A stretch of DNA of 64,000 bases, from the IMG/VR virus record IMGVR_UViG_3300010413_000015, positions 1 to 64,000 of that record; one strand, given 5' to 3'. Shown here one piece after another: positions 8,017 to 14,212 of this stretch (position 1 is the first letter of the stretch; the number at the start of each line of letters is the position of its first letter). The translations under genes were made by a program, and so were the position numbers. A model generated the notes under the pieces. It was not told the DNA's origin. It did not search any database and saw only the letters and a program-made list of their open reading frames with translations. The stretch comes from a virus.

Positions 8017-8025
8017 GAGGCAAGC

Positions 8026-8262
8026 ATGGGGCTCATCAAGAAACTGGCAGGGGAGTTCTTTATCAAGTCCTCAGGGGACTACGTGAGTGGCCTGCTTGCA
8101 ATCCTGGCAGGTGGCGAGGACTTGGCCCTTACCCCGGCGCAGGAACGAGAGCTGGAGAAGATGGGATACAAGGTGGATAAGTGGACCTCCATAGATGGGA
8201 GGGACGGCACCATTGTGTCCAAGGTATCCGCATCGTCATCAAACCGGGGCCTGTTCGGGTAG
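8026..8262 (+). CDS. Hypothetical 78-residue protein
   Basis: AGGAGG precedes the ATG. Short N-terminal amphipathic helix (GLIKKLAGEFFIK), then LTPAQERELEKMGYKVD, a helix-turn segment, and a Ser-rich tail. Its stop codon lies at the start of the first copy of the structured repeat that precedes tRNA-Trp. Confidence 0.6.
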   Translation: MGLIKKLAGEFFIKSSGDYVSGLLAILAGGEDLALTPAQERELEKMGYKVDKWTSIDGRDGTIVSKVSASSSNRGLFG

Positions 8263-8340
8263 TACGAGGGGGAACGTGATAGGCGGACTCGCTGTGCCCA
8301 TGAGCACGACGAAAACATAATGGGTGGAAATCCCTACCCC
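8257..8340 (+). ncRNA. Structured repeat element, copy 1 (upstream of tRNA-Trp)
   Basis: Shares CGTGATAGGCG, ACTCG, CGAAA and AATGGGTG(G/-)AAxTCCCTACCCC with a second copy at 9030-9113. Between the constant parts a hairpin differs in sequence but is kept: here GTGC/GCAC, in copy 2 GGGGGA/TCCTCC. The GGGT-AAA-TCCC part forms a second hairpin. Its identity is unknown; the GGGTGAAAGTCCC hairpin recalls domain I of group II introns, but no catalytic domain V is seen. Confidence 0.5.
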
Positions 8341-8349
8341 CCACCACAC

Positions 8350-8423
8350 AGGCCAGTAGCTCAATTTGGCAGAGCAACGGTCTCCAAAACCGTAGGTTGC
8401 GGGTTCAAGTCCTGCCTGGCCTG
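8350..8423 (+). tRNA. tRNA-Trp (anticodon CCA)
   Basis: Complete cloverleaf: acceptor AGGCCAG/CTGGCCT, D-stem GCTC/GAGC, anticodon stem ACGGT/ACCGT with loop CTCCAAA (anticodon CCA at 8384-8386), T-arm GCGGG-TTCAAGT-CCTGC, discriminator G. The CCA end is not encoded. Phage tRNA-Trp may compensate for host tRNA loss or codon bias; this is inference. Confidence 0.95.
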
Positions 8424-8460
8424 CTCTACAAATTTCAAACAGAAGCGGAGGGTACTTAGG

Positions 8461-9015
8461 ATGGGTTGTTTCGACGAGACCTGTGCGCTAACACGGGTAG
8501 CGATTCATTGGGGAGACCCGGTGGTTGTGGTCCGGTGGGCAGACCATACGAATCTCCTGAGGGGACAAACGTATACGCCACCACGGAGCACATACGAGCT
8601 TCTGAGGTTGCTGCACAAGGAGCCCAAAATACAAGACTGGGACCTTCCTCTGGAACAGCGGAGGATGGTGTTCTCGGAACGGGCACGAGAGGTACTTAGT
8701 CTGATAGCAGGGGAATACAATGACTACGGCTGGGTTGAAGGAGAGAAGCATCCAGATGTCGAGCGTATCCAGTGGTTCTTCGTGCACCAAGATGTGGTAG
8801 ACACCATTTGCGGCACCATGGGCATCGACACAAGTGGGGACCCGCTTGAAGTAATTCGGGCAATTGCTGACTTCGCCTTTGTTACCAGGACCCCTTTGTT
8901 CGTGCAAGACTGGCTGCTTGGCCAGCAGCACGGAAACCAGCACGAACGGAATGCACAACGCAACCTGATAAAGATAACGCTGTCCGTTCTCCAAGCCAAA
9001 GACGAAGAAGACTAA
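8461..9015 (+). CDS. Conserved phage protein, MGCFDxTCALT N-terminus
   Basis: ATG 8461 follows GGAGGG. The 184-residue protein begins GCFDETCALTRVAIHWGDPVVVV, a start seen in many phage proteins of unknown function, in which the two cysteines and the Gly-Asp are kept. The rest is largely helical. No catalytic motif is recognised. It sits between two copies of the structured repeat, so it may travel with that cassette. Confidence 0.65.
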   Translation: MGCFDETCALTRVAIHWGDPVVVVRWADHTNLLRGQTYTPPRSTYELLRLLHKEPKIQDWDLPLEQRRMVFSERAREVLSLIAGEYNDYGWVEGEKHPDVERIQWFFVHQDVVDTICGTMGIDTSGDPLEVIRAIADFAFVTRTPLFVQDWLLGQQHGNQHERNAQRNLIKITLSVLQAKDEED

Positions 9016-9029
9016 AGTGTACACACATT

Positions 9030-9113
9030 GGGTAGGAACCGGGAGCGTGATAGGCGCAACTCGGGGGAGTGAGTCCTCCACCGAAAGTCAGAATGGGTGA
9101 AAGTCCCTACCCC
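9030..9113 (+). ncRNA. Structured repeat element, copy 2
   Basis: Second copy of the element at 8257-8340. Constant blocks: CGTGATAGGCG, ACTCG, CGAAAG, GGGTGAAAGTCCCTACCCC. The variable hairpin is GGGGGA-GTGAG-TCCTCC, different from copy 1 yet still paired, which argues for a selected RNA structure. It is followed by a tRNA-like sequence rather than an intact tRNA. Confidence 0.5.
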
Positions 9114-9122
9114 GGGCCACAT

Positions 9123-9234
9123 GCAGGTGCACAAGTTCTGTTCAAGGTCCGCTCAAGGAGATCCAAACCAGAATAGAAAGGTGTGCAGCATCCCGAGGAC
9201 GGTGTGCTAGGTGGTTCAAGTCCACCCACCTGCT
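9123..9234 (+). pseudogene. tRNA-like sequence, abnormal or interrupted
   Basis: GCAGGTG (9123-9129) pairs perfectly with CACCTGC (9227-9233), which directly follows a normal T-arm GGTGG-TTCAAGT-CCACC (9210-9226). The span is about 111 nt, too long for a usual tRNA, and no good D-arm or anticodon arm can be drawn between. Either a tRNA carrying an insertion or a decayed tRNA gene. Confidence 0.5.
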
Positions 9235-9237
9235 ACT

Positions 9238-9256
9238 ACAGGTCAGTAGCTCAATC
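9238..9256 (+). pseudogene. 5' fragment of a tRNA-Trp-like gene
   Basis: ACAGGTCAGTAGCTCAAT matches the 5' end and D-arm of the intact tRNA-Trp (ACAGGCCAGTAGCTCAAT) except for one base, then diverges. Remnant of a duplicated tRNA cassette. Confidence 0.6.
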
Positions 9257-9270
9257 GGAAGGAGTTTGAA

Positions 9271-9495
9271 GTGTACACGCACATTAACTTTAAGACTAAG
9301 AAGGCCCTCAAGGCAGCAGTGGAAGCATATCTTAACGACCATGGGCCCGGCGTCACCATATTCCAGCCCGGGCCATTTGGCGGCAACGAGCCAAAAAATG
9401 GCATTGTCTATCTAGAGGGACCTCACTACCCAAAGCCGCACCGATGGTACGCTAAGGCCTGGGTAGAAGACGGGTTTGTTGTAAGAGTGCAGTGA
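9271..9495 (+). CDS. Hypothetical 74-residue protein
   Basis: GTG start after GGAAGGAG, inside the right direct repeat. Begins MYTHINFKTKKALKAAVEAYL and is mixed alpha-beta with several Pro-Gly turns. Its stop is directly followed by a dispersed palindrome, before the ribosome site of the next gene. Confidence 0.6.
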   Translation: MYTHINFKTKKALKAAVEAYLNDHGPGVTIFQPGPFGGNEPKNGIVYLEGPHYPKPHRWYAKAWVEDGFVVRVQ

Positions 9496-9496
9496 A

Positions 9497-9509
9497 TTTC
9501 CGTCGGAAA
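9497..9509. repeat. Dispersed palindrome TTTCCGTCGGAAA, copy 2
   Basis: Perfect 13-bp inverted repeat, central T. Intergenic, starting two bases after a stop codon and abutting the GGAGAG ribosome site of the gene at 9523. Confidence 0.95.
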
Positions 9510-9522
9510 AGGAGAGATATTC

Positions 9523-9723
9523 ATGCTCAAGATGTACTACTATGAGTGGCAAGATACCCGCAGAGGGTATGGCCGGGTGCATGTGTCTTCCTGCCCGTTG
9601 AAGAGGAAGTCCTGCATCTCCAAGCCGTTCTACCGGTGCGAGCACTACAGGCATCGGAGCTTCAACCGTAACAAAATACCCGCAGAGGCAGTCGCGTGCG
9701 CGTATGAAGGAGGGCCGAGGTGA
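9523..9723 (+). CDS. Basic 66-residue protein
   Basis: ATG follows AAAGGAGAG. Highly basic, with cysteines C33, C41, C49 and C69-like spacing too loose to call a zinc finger with certainty. Tyr/Arg-rich (YRCEHYRHRSFNRNK). The stop overlaps the GTG of the next small zinc-ribbon gene. Possibly nucleic-acid binding. Confidence 0.6.
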   Translation: MLKMYYYEWQDTRRGYGRVHVSSCPLKRKSCISKPFYRCEHYRHRSFNRNKIPAEAVACAYEGGPR

Positions 9724-9854
9724 AAGTGTTTACGGCAAAGACAAAGGAGCTGGCCTGTCCCAAGTGTAAGAAGGTCACATTTTCCCCCAGAGATGTACAC
9801 CTCATCAAGACCATAGGGATGTGCCGTAGCTGCAAGATAAGACTGGGCAAGTAG
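9720..9854 (+). CDS. 44-residue zinc-ribbon protein
   Basis: GTG at 9720 overlaps the previous stop (GTGA), with AAGGAGG nine bases before. Sequence includes LACPKCKKVTF and, 24 residues later, GMCRSCKIRLG: a compact CxxC...CxxC zinc ribbon. Too short for ordinary gene finders. Probably a DNA- or RNA-binding accessory protein. Confidence 0.65.
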   Translation: MKVFTAKTKELACPKCKKVTFSPRDVHLIKTIGMCRSCKIRLGK

Positions 9855-9885
9855 GATCTACGTCTGTTGCAGAGGGAGGAAACCT

Positions 9886-10038
9886 GTGGTAGAATTAACG
9901 GAGGAGCGGAAGGAAGAGCTCCGAAAAAAGGCAGAGGAGGACTACCTGGAGATGTGTAACAACAGGCGCTCTCGGCCTCCGGCAAAGAAGCGGCCGGCCA
10001 AGAAGAAGTCGCAGCCAGCGAAGAAGAAGAGCAAGTAG
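9886..10038 (+). CDS. 50-residue lysine-rich, histone-tail-like protein
   Basis: GTG 9886 sits seven bases after GAGGGAGGA. The first half is a charged helix (ELTEERKEELRKKAEEDY) and the second half is PPAKKRPAKKKSQPAKKKSK, the AKK/PAKK pattern of histone H1 or HU-type tails; DNA binding is likely. A TTGCAG/TAGAAT pair with 17-bp spacing (9867-9895) overlaps the start; if used as a promoter it would give transcripts lacking this start. Confidence 0.55.
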   Translation: MVELTEERKEELRKKAEEDYLEMCNNRRSRPPAKKRPAKKKSQPAKKKSK

Positions 10039-10048
10039 CAACCGAACC

Positions 10049-10201
10049 ATGCAGCCAGGCAAAACGAGGATGAGAGCCGGACTGTACGCAAGGGTAAGCA
10101 ACGAGGAGCAAGCGGAAGGATACTCTAGAGGTCGTGCTACCGGTAGGCCACTGAGACCGCTTGCTGATGACACGTGGCAAAACGGGCCTATCGGCCCTTG
10201 A
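10049..10201 (+). pseudogene. Truncated serine recombinase, N-terminal stub
   Basis: The 50-codon frame contains MRAGLYARVSNEEQAEGYS, which is the start of the catalytic domain of (large) serine recombinases, including the YARVS nucleophile serine. After GYS the sequence loses all similarity and stops at 10199-10201. The normal protein has 180-600 residues and no other recombinase part is seen in the window. It is most simply the remnant of an integrase or resolvase gene, suggesting past lysogeny. ATG 10070 could also be the start. Confidence 0.7.
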
Positions 10202-10226
10202 CCGCGAACCGAATCCGTGGTAGAAT
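10198..10226 (+). promoter_or_regulatory. Sigma70-type promoter
   Basis: TTGACC (10198-10203), 17-bp spacer, TAGAAT (10221-10226) within GTGGTAGAAT. It overlaps the recombinase stub's stop and serves the gene at 10275. Confidence 0.8.
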
Positions 10227-10230
10227 CATG

Positions 10231-10250
10231 AAGGCGCCGCCAGGCGCCTT
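10231..10250 (+). promoter_or_regulatory. 5'-leader hairpin
   Basis: AAGGCGCC-gcca-GGCGCCTT forms an 8-bp perfect stem a few bases after the expected transcription start. There is no U-tract, so it is more likely a leader-stabilising or pausing hairpin than a terminator. Confidence 0.6.
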
Positions 10251-10274
10251 CGTCATCTTCCACAGGAGAGAACC

Positions 10275-10526
10275 ATGAAAGTACATGCCAACAACGAAGG
10301 GGCCCTTGTCGCCAAGTATCGTGACTGGGATGGAAACGGAGGTGAGATTACCATTAACAACATGATTCAAGAAGTCACACTAAGTGCCATCTGTCTCACA
10401 GAGGAGCAGGTGAACAGCCTAGAGAAGGCCAATGGCCAATCCAACAGGCTGATTTACGAGATGTTCCCCCATCTGCAAGAGGCAGAATGGTTCCGGAGAG
10501 GGGGTGTCATCTATGTGGACGGTTGA
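10275..10526 (+). CDS. Hypothetical 83-residue protein
   Basis: First gene behind the 10198 promoter, with AGGAGAG as ribosome site. Beta-rich N-terminus, then a helix (TEEQVNSLEKANGQSNRLIYEMF). No family recognised. The next gene starts inside its 3' end. Confidence 0.65.
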   Translation: MKVHANNEGALVAKYRDWDGNGGEITINNMIQEVTLSAICLTEEQVNSLEKANGQSNRLIYEMFPHLQEAEWFRRGGVIYVDG

Positions 10527-10767
10527 CACACACGAAACACTCCAGTCGATTGCGCGAGAGCGTGCGCTGGAGATTTGGGATGGGGCCTACCAGGTAGGAA
10601 TCATCCTCAATTTGCAGACGAGCTTTGCATTGAATCCAGCAGAGGCAAGTCTGCTATTTGACGGGACGCTCACTGTCCCCGAGCTGTTAGAAGGATTTGG
10701 ATGGTGCCGCAAGGGAATGCCCAAGAGGATTATCTTGCCACCCATACTACACGAGGAGACGTTGTAG
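10513..10767 (+). CDS. Hypothetical 84-residue protein
   Basis: ATG 10513 after a GGGGG ribosome site, overlapping the previous gene by 14 bases. Helical, with a Trp-Cys segment near the C-terminus. Its TAG overlaps the GTG of the next gene. No family recognised. Confidence 0.6.
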   Translation: MWTVDTHETLQSIARERALEIWDGAYQVGIILNLQTSFALNPAEASLLFDGTLTVPELLEGFGWCRKGMPKRIILPPILHEETL

Positions 10768-10934
10768 TGTTTGTATTTGACAGGGAGACCGAACAGAAAA
10801 GCAGGGACCTGCAGCGGGAGCTGCGGAGCTCAAAGCAATCATGGTTCATGGCCATCGATATTCGATGGCTAATCCTGGTTGCCATTAACCTGTCTGTTGG
10901 GATCGCTGTACTTCTAATGCTGGGGAACAGATAG
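10767..10934 (+). CDS. Small tail-anchored membrane protein (55 residues)
   Basis: GTG 10767 overlaps the previous stop (TAGTG) with GAGGAG before it. N-terminal half charged and helical; C-terminal hydrophobic span WLILVAINLSVGIAVLLML. Its stop overlaps the next GTG in the same TAGTG way, so the three genes are translationally coupled. Confidence 0.6.
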   Translation: MFVFDRETEQKSRDLQRELRSSKQSWFMAIDIRWLILVAINLSVGIAVLLMLGNR

Positions 10935-11596
10935 TGAAACGCACCCGTAGATTTGAGGAGAGCCTGGCTCTCCAGTCGAAACTGGAATCGCGGAAGAGGA
11001 CACCAGACTACCTAGGGAACATGTTCGTCATTTTTGGCATTGCCCTAAGTGCCGGCCTGGTCGTCCTCGTCGGCGTGCGCCTGGTCACCTGGGCCCTGAG
11101 TTGGGACGCCTGGGTGCACAAGCTCATGGCCGGCCTTGCAATTCTAGGTACCCTGGCCTGGTGGTCCTGGCGTGCATTTCGGGACAGCCTCATCTTGACT
11201 ATTGAGGAGACCTTCTATGCAGACATGAACAACGATGGTCAGATTGGGGTGTCTCATAACTATGAGGTACACACAGGGCCAACTCGCCAGGTCCGCGTGA
11301 TTGGTCCACCCCCAGAGGTTCTCTTGGAGTGGGCAGATGCCGCAGTGAACGGGGGGTCTTTGGCCTATCGCCTATGGGCGCCCAGGTTCACTACACCTGG
11401 CAGAAACGATGGCGTGGAAATGTACTCCCGGTGGCGGAGTGGCCTGGTCCGTATGGGATACGCCGAGGAAAAGGGCACACACTCTATTTCGCTAACAGAG
11501 GAAGGGATTCGGTTCTTTAGCGGTGTCCTGGAGGCGGGGATTGAAGACCCCACTCCCCTACTGGAAGGACTCGGGCGCAAAATGCTACCTGGATAG
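10934..11596 (+). CDS. Membrane protein with soluble C-terminal domain (220 residues)
   Basis: Two hydrophobic segments (about residues 29-54 and 64-80) follow a basic N-terminus. The soluble remainder has NNDGQIG, an EF-hand-like acidic loop, and a C-terminal region (GVEMYSRWRSGLVRMGYAEEKGTHSISLTEEGIRFF) with a winged-helix look. A membrane-tethered regulator or sensor is conceivable; no family is recognised. Confidence 0.6.
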   Translation: MKRTRRFEESLALQSKLESRKRTPDYLGNMFVIFGIALSAGLVVLVGVRLVTWALSWDAWVHKLMAGLAILGTLAWWSWRAFRDSLILTIEETFYADMNNDGQIGVSHNYEVHTGPTRQVRVIGPPPEVLLEWADAAVNGGSLAYRLWAPRFTTPGRNDGVEMYSRWRSGLVRMGYAEEKGTHSISLTEEGIRFFSGVLEAGIEDPTPLLEGLGRKMLPG

Positions 11597-11620
11597 CACC
11601 AACACACACCGATACACCGG

Positions 11621-11797
11621 CTACAGTGGTCGATTTAGGACAATCGAGACGGCTACCAGGCCGACTGCAATGAGGACCAGGAGGATAAGGACCCTCCTGG
11701 TTCTTATTGGTTTTGGCACGTACCCGGGCGGCATGAAGCTGGCCCACAGAACGAGAGCCAGCCCCATTGCAAGGAACGGATAGAGGCAAAGTTCCAT
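11621..11797 (-). CDS. 58-residue two-span membrane protein on the minus strand
   Basis: ATG at 11797 (complement) follows an excellent AGGAGGTG ribosome site. The product has two hydrophobic spans (LYPFLAMGLALVLWASFM and RVLILLVLIAVGLVAVSIVL) separated by PPGYVPKPIRTRR. It is below usual length cut-offs, but it has both a consensus promoter and ribosome site. It is the only minus-strand gene in the left plus-strand arm, facing away from the recombination ATPase gene. Size and topology would fit a holin, antiholin or superinfection-exclusion protein. Confidence 0.7.
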   Translation of the reverse strand: MELCLYPFLAMGLALVLWASFMPPGYVPKPIRTRRVLILLVLIAVGLVAVSIVLNRPL

Positions 11798-11815
11798 GAC
11801 GCACCTCCTGGTTGC

Positions 11816-11844
11816 AGTCTACCTCATTTTCGAACAACTGTCAA
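11816..11844 (-). promoter_or_regulatory. Minus-strand sigma70-type promoter
   Basis: On the complement: TTGACA (11844-11839), 17-bp spacer, TAGACT (11821-11816), serving the 58-residue membrane protein. Confidence 0.8.
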
Positions 11845-11876
11845 AGGGAACAGTCGCCCCCCTGTTCACTTGACAG
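11838..11876. promoter_or_regulatory. Inverted repeat joining two divergent -35 boxes (operator-like)
   Basis: CTGTCAA-AGG-GAACAG (11838-11853) is mirrored by CTGTTC-AC-TTGACAG (11862-11876). Each arm includes the -35 box of one of the two divergent promoters, so one symmetric regulator could block both. Confidence 0.6.
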
Positions 11877-11898
11877 GTAGCCTGTCCACGACTATAAT
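11870..11898 (+). promoter_or_regulatory. Consensus sigma70 promoter
   Basis: TTGACA (11870-11875), 17-bp spacer, TATAAT (11893-11898): exact consensus in both boxes. Drives the ATPase gene at 11936. Confidence 0.9.
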
Positions 11899-11935
11899 TA
11901 ACCAGACTCACATAACACACAAGGAGGACGTGAAG

Positions 11936-12910
11936 ATGAGCACGAAAGAAGAGCTGTTCCCCTATCGAATCCCGGTCACGGTTGTTACCGGGGAGATTGA
12001 GAGTGGCAAGACGCTACTCATTTTAACCACTGGCTACCCCCAGGAACGTATCCTGCTGTACGACAATGAGCAATCCTCGGCCGTGTACCAGAAGAACTTT
12101 GGCTTTACGCGAGTGGACCTGGTTCAGGAGATGACCTATCGCCAGGAGGAGAAACTTGCCAAGCTTGGGGACCGGGCCAAGGAGAGCGACAAGACCTGGA
12201 CCAACCAGGAGTTTTACTTGGCATGGTTGGGGCACATGCAGGCCATTAAGCCAGGCACCTACGATGTGATTGGCGTAGACCCCGCCGAGCGCATCGAGAG
12301 CGGCTTGGCAGACTGGGTGTGGGCCCATCCCATTAACGGGCACAACATCACCCAGTACCAGAAGATGTCGGGGATGTACTGGGGGGACGTTAAAGACCTC
12401 TGGGGGCGTCACATTTTGGAGATGACCGGCAAGGCGAAAATGGTGTTCATCACCATGCACATGCGGAACGTTTACGAGGGAAACAAACCCATTCCTGGCA
12501 AGCGAGAGCGCAAGGGCAAGGACACATTGAGCGAGCTCGCCACCCTCGAACTGGAATTGGTCCGCAAGCCCGGCATGGTCCTGCCGGCCGCGAAGGTCAT
12601 CAAGACCCGCCTGGTCTACGGTAGCGACCCCTCAAACCTGAAGCCCATGTTCGACCCGTACATCAATCCCTTCACCTGGGACCGAGTACGGGAGTACATG
12701 CTCAAGGGTGCGGACCCGGAGAACTTGGTGCTGCCCCCTGAGCCGACCGAGGAAGAGAAGCGGTTGCACGAGCTAGAGCTGAAGGCAACCATTGCAGCGG
12801 CAAAGCTAGCCGATGTGGACACATCTGGCGATAGGAACCGGTGCCCGGAGTGTGGAGCCGCTGTGCCGGCCGGGAAACCCGGGCATCGTCCTGGATGTCC
12901 CAACGGCTAG
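11936..12910 (+). CDS. Sak4-like / AAA_24 recombination ATPase with zinc-finger tail
   Basis: The 324-residue protein has a P-loop GEIESGKT at residues 20-27, a LLYDNEQSS strand and YDVIGVDPAERIESG as Walker B-like strand, then MVFITMHMRN. This is the layout of phage AAA_24/Sak4 RecA-core proteins, single-strand annealing or strand-exchange helpers. The end (CPECGAAVP...GHRPGCPNG) is a CxxC...HxxxC zinc knuckle. The ATG at 11936 has AAGGAGG and follows the consensus promoter; longer upstream readings would start before the promoter. It ends at a strong hairpin terminator. Confidence 0.7.
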   Translation: MSTKEELFPYRIPVTVVTGEIESGKTLLILTTGYPQERILLYDNEQSSAVYQKNFGFTRVDLVQEMTYRQEEKLAKLGDRAKESDKTWTNQEFYLAWLGHMQAIKPGTYDVIGVDPAERIESGLADWVWAHPINGHNITQYQKMSGMYWGDVKDLWGRHILEMTGKAKMVFITMHMRNVYEGNKPIPGKRERKGKDTLSELATLELELVRKPGMVLPAAKVIKTRLVYGSDPSNLKPMFDPYINPFTWDRVREYMLKGADPENLVLPPEPTEEEKRLHELELKATIAAAKLADVDTSGDRNRCPECGAAVPAGKPGHRPGCPNG

Positions 12911-12928
12911 TCTGTCTCCTCCAACGAA

Positions 12929-12962
12929 GGACCCCCTGGGCGGAGGCGTACCCAGGGGGTCC
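12929..12962. terminator. Strong 12-bp hairpin between convergent genes
   Basis: GGACCCCCTGGG (12929-12940), ten-base loop, CCCAGGGGGTCC (12951-12962). It lies between a plus-strand and a minus-strand gene end and can act in both directions. Neither side has a good U-tract (complement side has TTCGTT). Confidence 0.65.
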
Positions 12963-12981
12963 GGGGAGGGGTAGGAGGGGC

Positions 12982-13275
12982 CTATTTGAGGGAGGCCCCA
13001 TTCACTGCAGTAAGGAACTTCTTGAATAGGTCGTAGTACCCCGATACGGCCAGGGCACCACCCAAGCCAATGAGAGTCACCCGAATCCAGGGTAGCGCTA
13101 CCGCAGGAATCAAGCCCTCAATAATGGCCTGGGACAGGCCTACCAGGAGGAACCCCAAAAGAAGGGATTCTAGCAACAGCCAGTTGCCTGCCAGACCAAA
13201 CTTCTTGCTGGTCTCCACAAGCCCTGGCACCAGCAGGAGTATCGCATACTCCCCGAGCACACTCAGGTCAATCAT
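12982..13275 (-). CDS. Holin candidate (97 residues)
   Basis: Three hydrophobic stretches (VLGEYAILLLVPGLVE; WLLLESLLLGFLLVGLSQAII; RVTLIGLGGALAVSGYYDL) and a short basic C-terminus fit a small phage holin-like membrane protein. It is the last gene of the minus-strand late region and overlaps the phosphoesterase gene by eight bases. No lysin is recognised directly beside it, so the call rests on topology and position. Confidence 0.55.
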   Translation of the reverse strand: MIDLSVLGEYAILLLVPGLVETSKKFGLAGNWLLLESLLLGFLLVGLSQAIIEGLIPAVALPWIRVTLIGLGGALAVSGYYDLFKKFLTAVNGASLK

Positions 13276-14209
13276 CGTTTACCTCCCTGTCTCTTTTTTT
13301 TCTGAGCTGGACCTCACCGAGCCAGAAATCCCAGTCGGTGAAGTCTATGGGGAACCAGTATTTGTATCCCCTACGGATAACCGCAAATCCCCGAATCCAC
13401 TTGGGGTGAGTGGTTGTCCCATTCACCATCATGTAGTATCTTCGGGTAGGGTCCGTGCCATGGCCAATCTCGCCGGCAACGTGCTTGCCGTCTTTCGTAA
13501 ACGTCATGCTCATGTGGTGGGTATGCCCACTCAGGGTGTCCATGCCCTCGATCTCCGCCCTCTCTTGAGGCAAAGACCCTCGGACCTTGCGGTACTGTGC
13601 CGGGTGTTCTACCAACGTTTCTTTTCCGTCGGAAACTACGTGGCACCATTTGTATTCTGAGACCACCAGCTTCCCGTGCCTCCCCCATAGAAGCTGAAGC
13701 AGCCTCAGAAACTCAAGCTCTTTCTTTCGCGTGGCTCTCTGTTCGTGGTTCCCCTTGATGTAGTAGATGGTGTCAAACCACTCAAACAGGGCCGTAATCA
13801 CCGCCTCTCCACTGACCAGCTCGTCGATGAGTGATGGGTAGTCTTCCTCTCGGGGAAAGGGGCTGAAGGCATCGTTTGCCAGGAAGTCCCCCGCAATTAG
13901 CAGAGACTTGATGCCCAGCTTCATTCCCATGGCCACAGCATAGGAAACTACCTCTTCGTCATGGTATGGCACTTCTAGGTCAGCGATGACTACGACATCT
14001 CCCTCGATGACCAGATGGTCTAGGTACTGCGGTTCCGTGCTCTTGACTCTCATATTAGGCCAGTACTCCAGCTTCCCCTCCCTCCAGAGTTGGAGTCTCC
14101 ACTCTTTCACGGTTGTGTGCGACATACCATACTTCTCTGACAACTGGGGGGTCTCAAGAGTTTCTGCATCCTTGAGAAAGTCGTGCACGAGCTCGCCTGG
14201 TATCGCCAT
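13268..14209 (-). CDS. Calcineurin-like metallophosphoesterase with N-terminal HTH
   Basis: The 313-residue protein carries the phosphoesterase metal motifs in order: IADLEVPYHDE (about 75), GDFLAND (about 107), GNHEQ (about 152) and GHTHHM (about 228). The first 45 residues (LSEKYGMSHTTVKEWRLQL) look like a helix-turn-helix. The substrate is unknown; phage relatives include DNA phosphatases and nucleases. It contains palindrome copy 3, coding for SDGK. Transcribed from the promoter at 14570-14598. Confidence 0.8.
   Translation of the reverse strand: MAIPGELVHDFLKDAETLETPQLSEKYGMSHTTVKEWRLQLWREGKLEYWPNMRVKSTEPQYLDHLVIEGDVVVIADLEVPYHDEEVVSYAVAMGMKLGIKSLLIAGDFLANDAFSPFPREEDYPSLIDELVSGEAVITALFEWFDTIYYIKGNHEQRATRKKELEFLRLLQLLWGRHGKLVVSEYKWCHVVSDGKETLVEHPAQYRKVRGSLPQERAEIEGMDTLSGHTHHMSMTFTKDGKHVAGEIGHGTDPTRRYYMMVNGTTTHPKWIRGFAVIRRGYKYWFPIDFTDWDFWLGEVQLRKKRDREVNDD
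13623..13635. repeat. Dispersed palindrome TTTCCGTCGGAAA, copy 3
   Basis: Perfect 13-bp palindrome, central T, inside the phosphoesterase gene; read on the complement it gives SDGK, a different frame from copy 1. Confidence 0.95.
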
Positions 14210-14212
14210 TTT

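Larger units (their letters stand above)
9015..9285. repeat. Direct repeats flanking the second RNA cassette
   Basis: AAGTGTACACACATT (9015-9029) and AAGTGTACACGCACATT (9269-9285) bracket the structured repeat copy 2, the tRNA-like sequence and the tRNA fragment. The right copy holds the GTG start and first codons (MYTH) of the 74-residue gene. The left copy preserves the same start (VYTHW) but runs into a stop after 22 codons. This looks like a target or recombination duplication of the gene start. Confidence 0.55.

Noticed and set aside
8257-9113. Complete group II intron or HEARO-type element
   Set aside because: Only one hairpin recalls domain I; no domain V, no reverse transcriptase or nuclease frame, and copies are under 100 bp.
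9867-9895. TTGCAG/TAGAAT promoter
   Set aside because: It overlaps a strong ribosome site and GTG start, so the match may be coincidental; noted in the gene entry but not listed as a promoter.
10049-10201. Functional small resolvase
   Set aside because: Only about 20 residues match; the catalytic arginines and dimer helix are missing.
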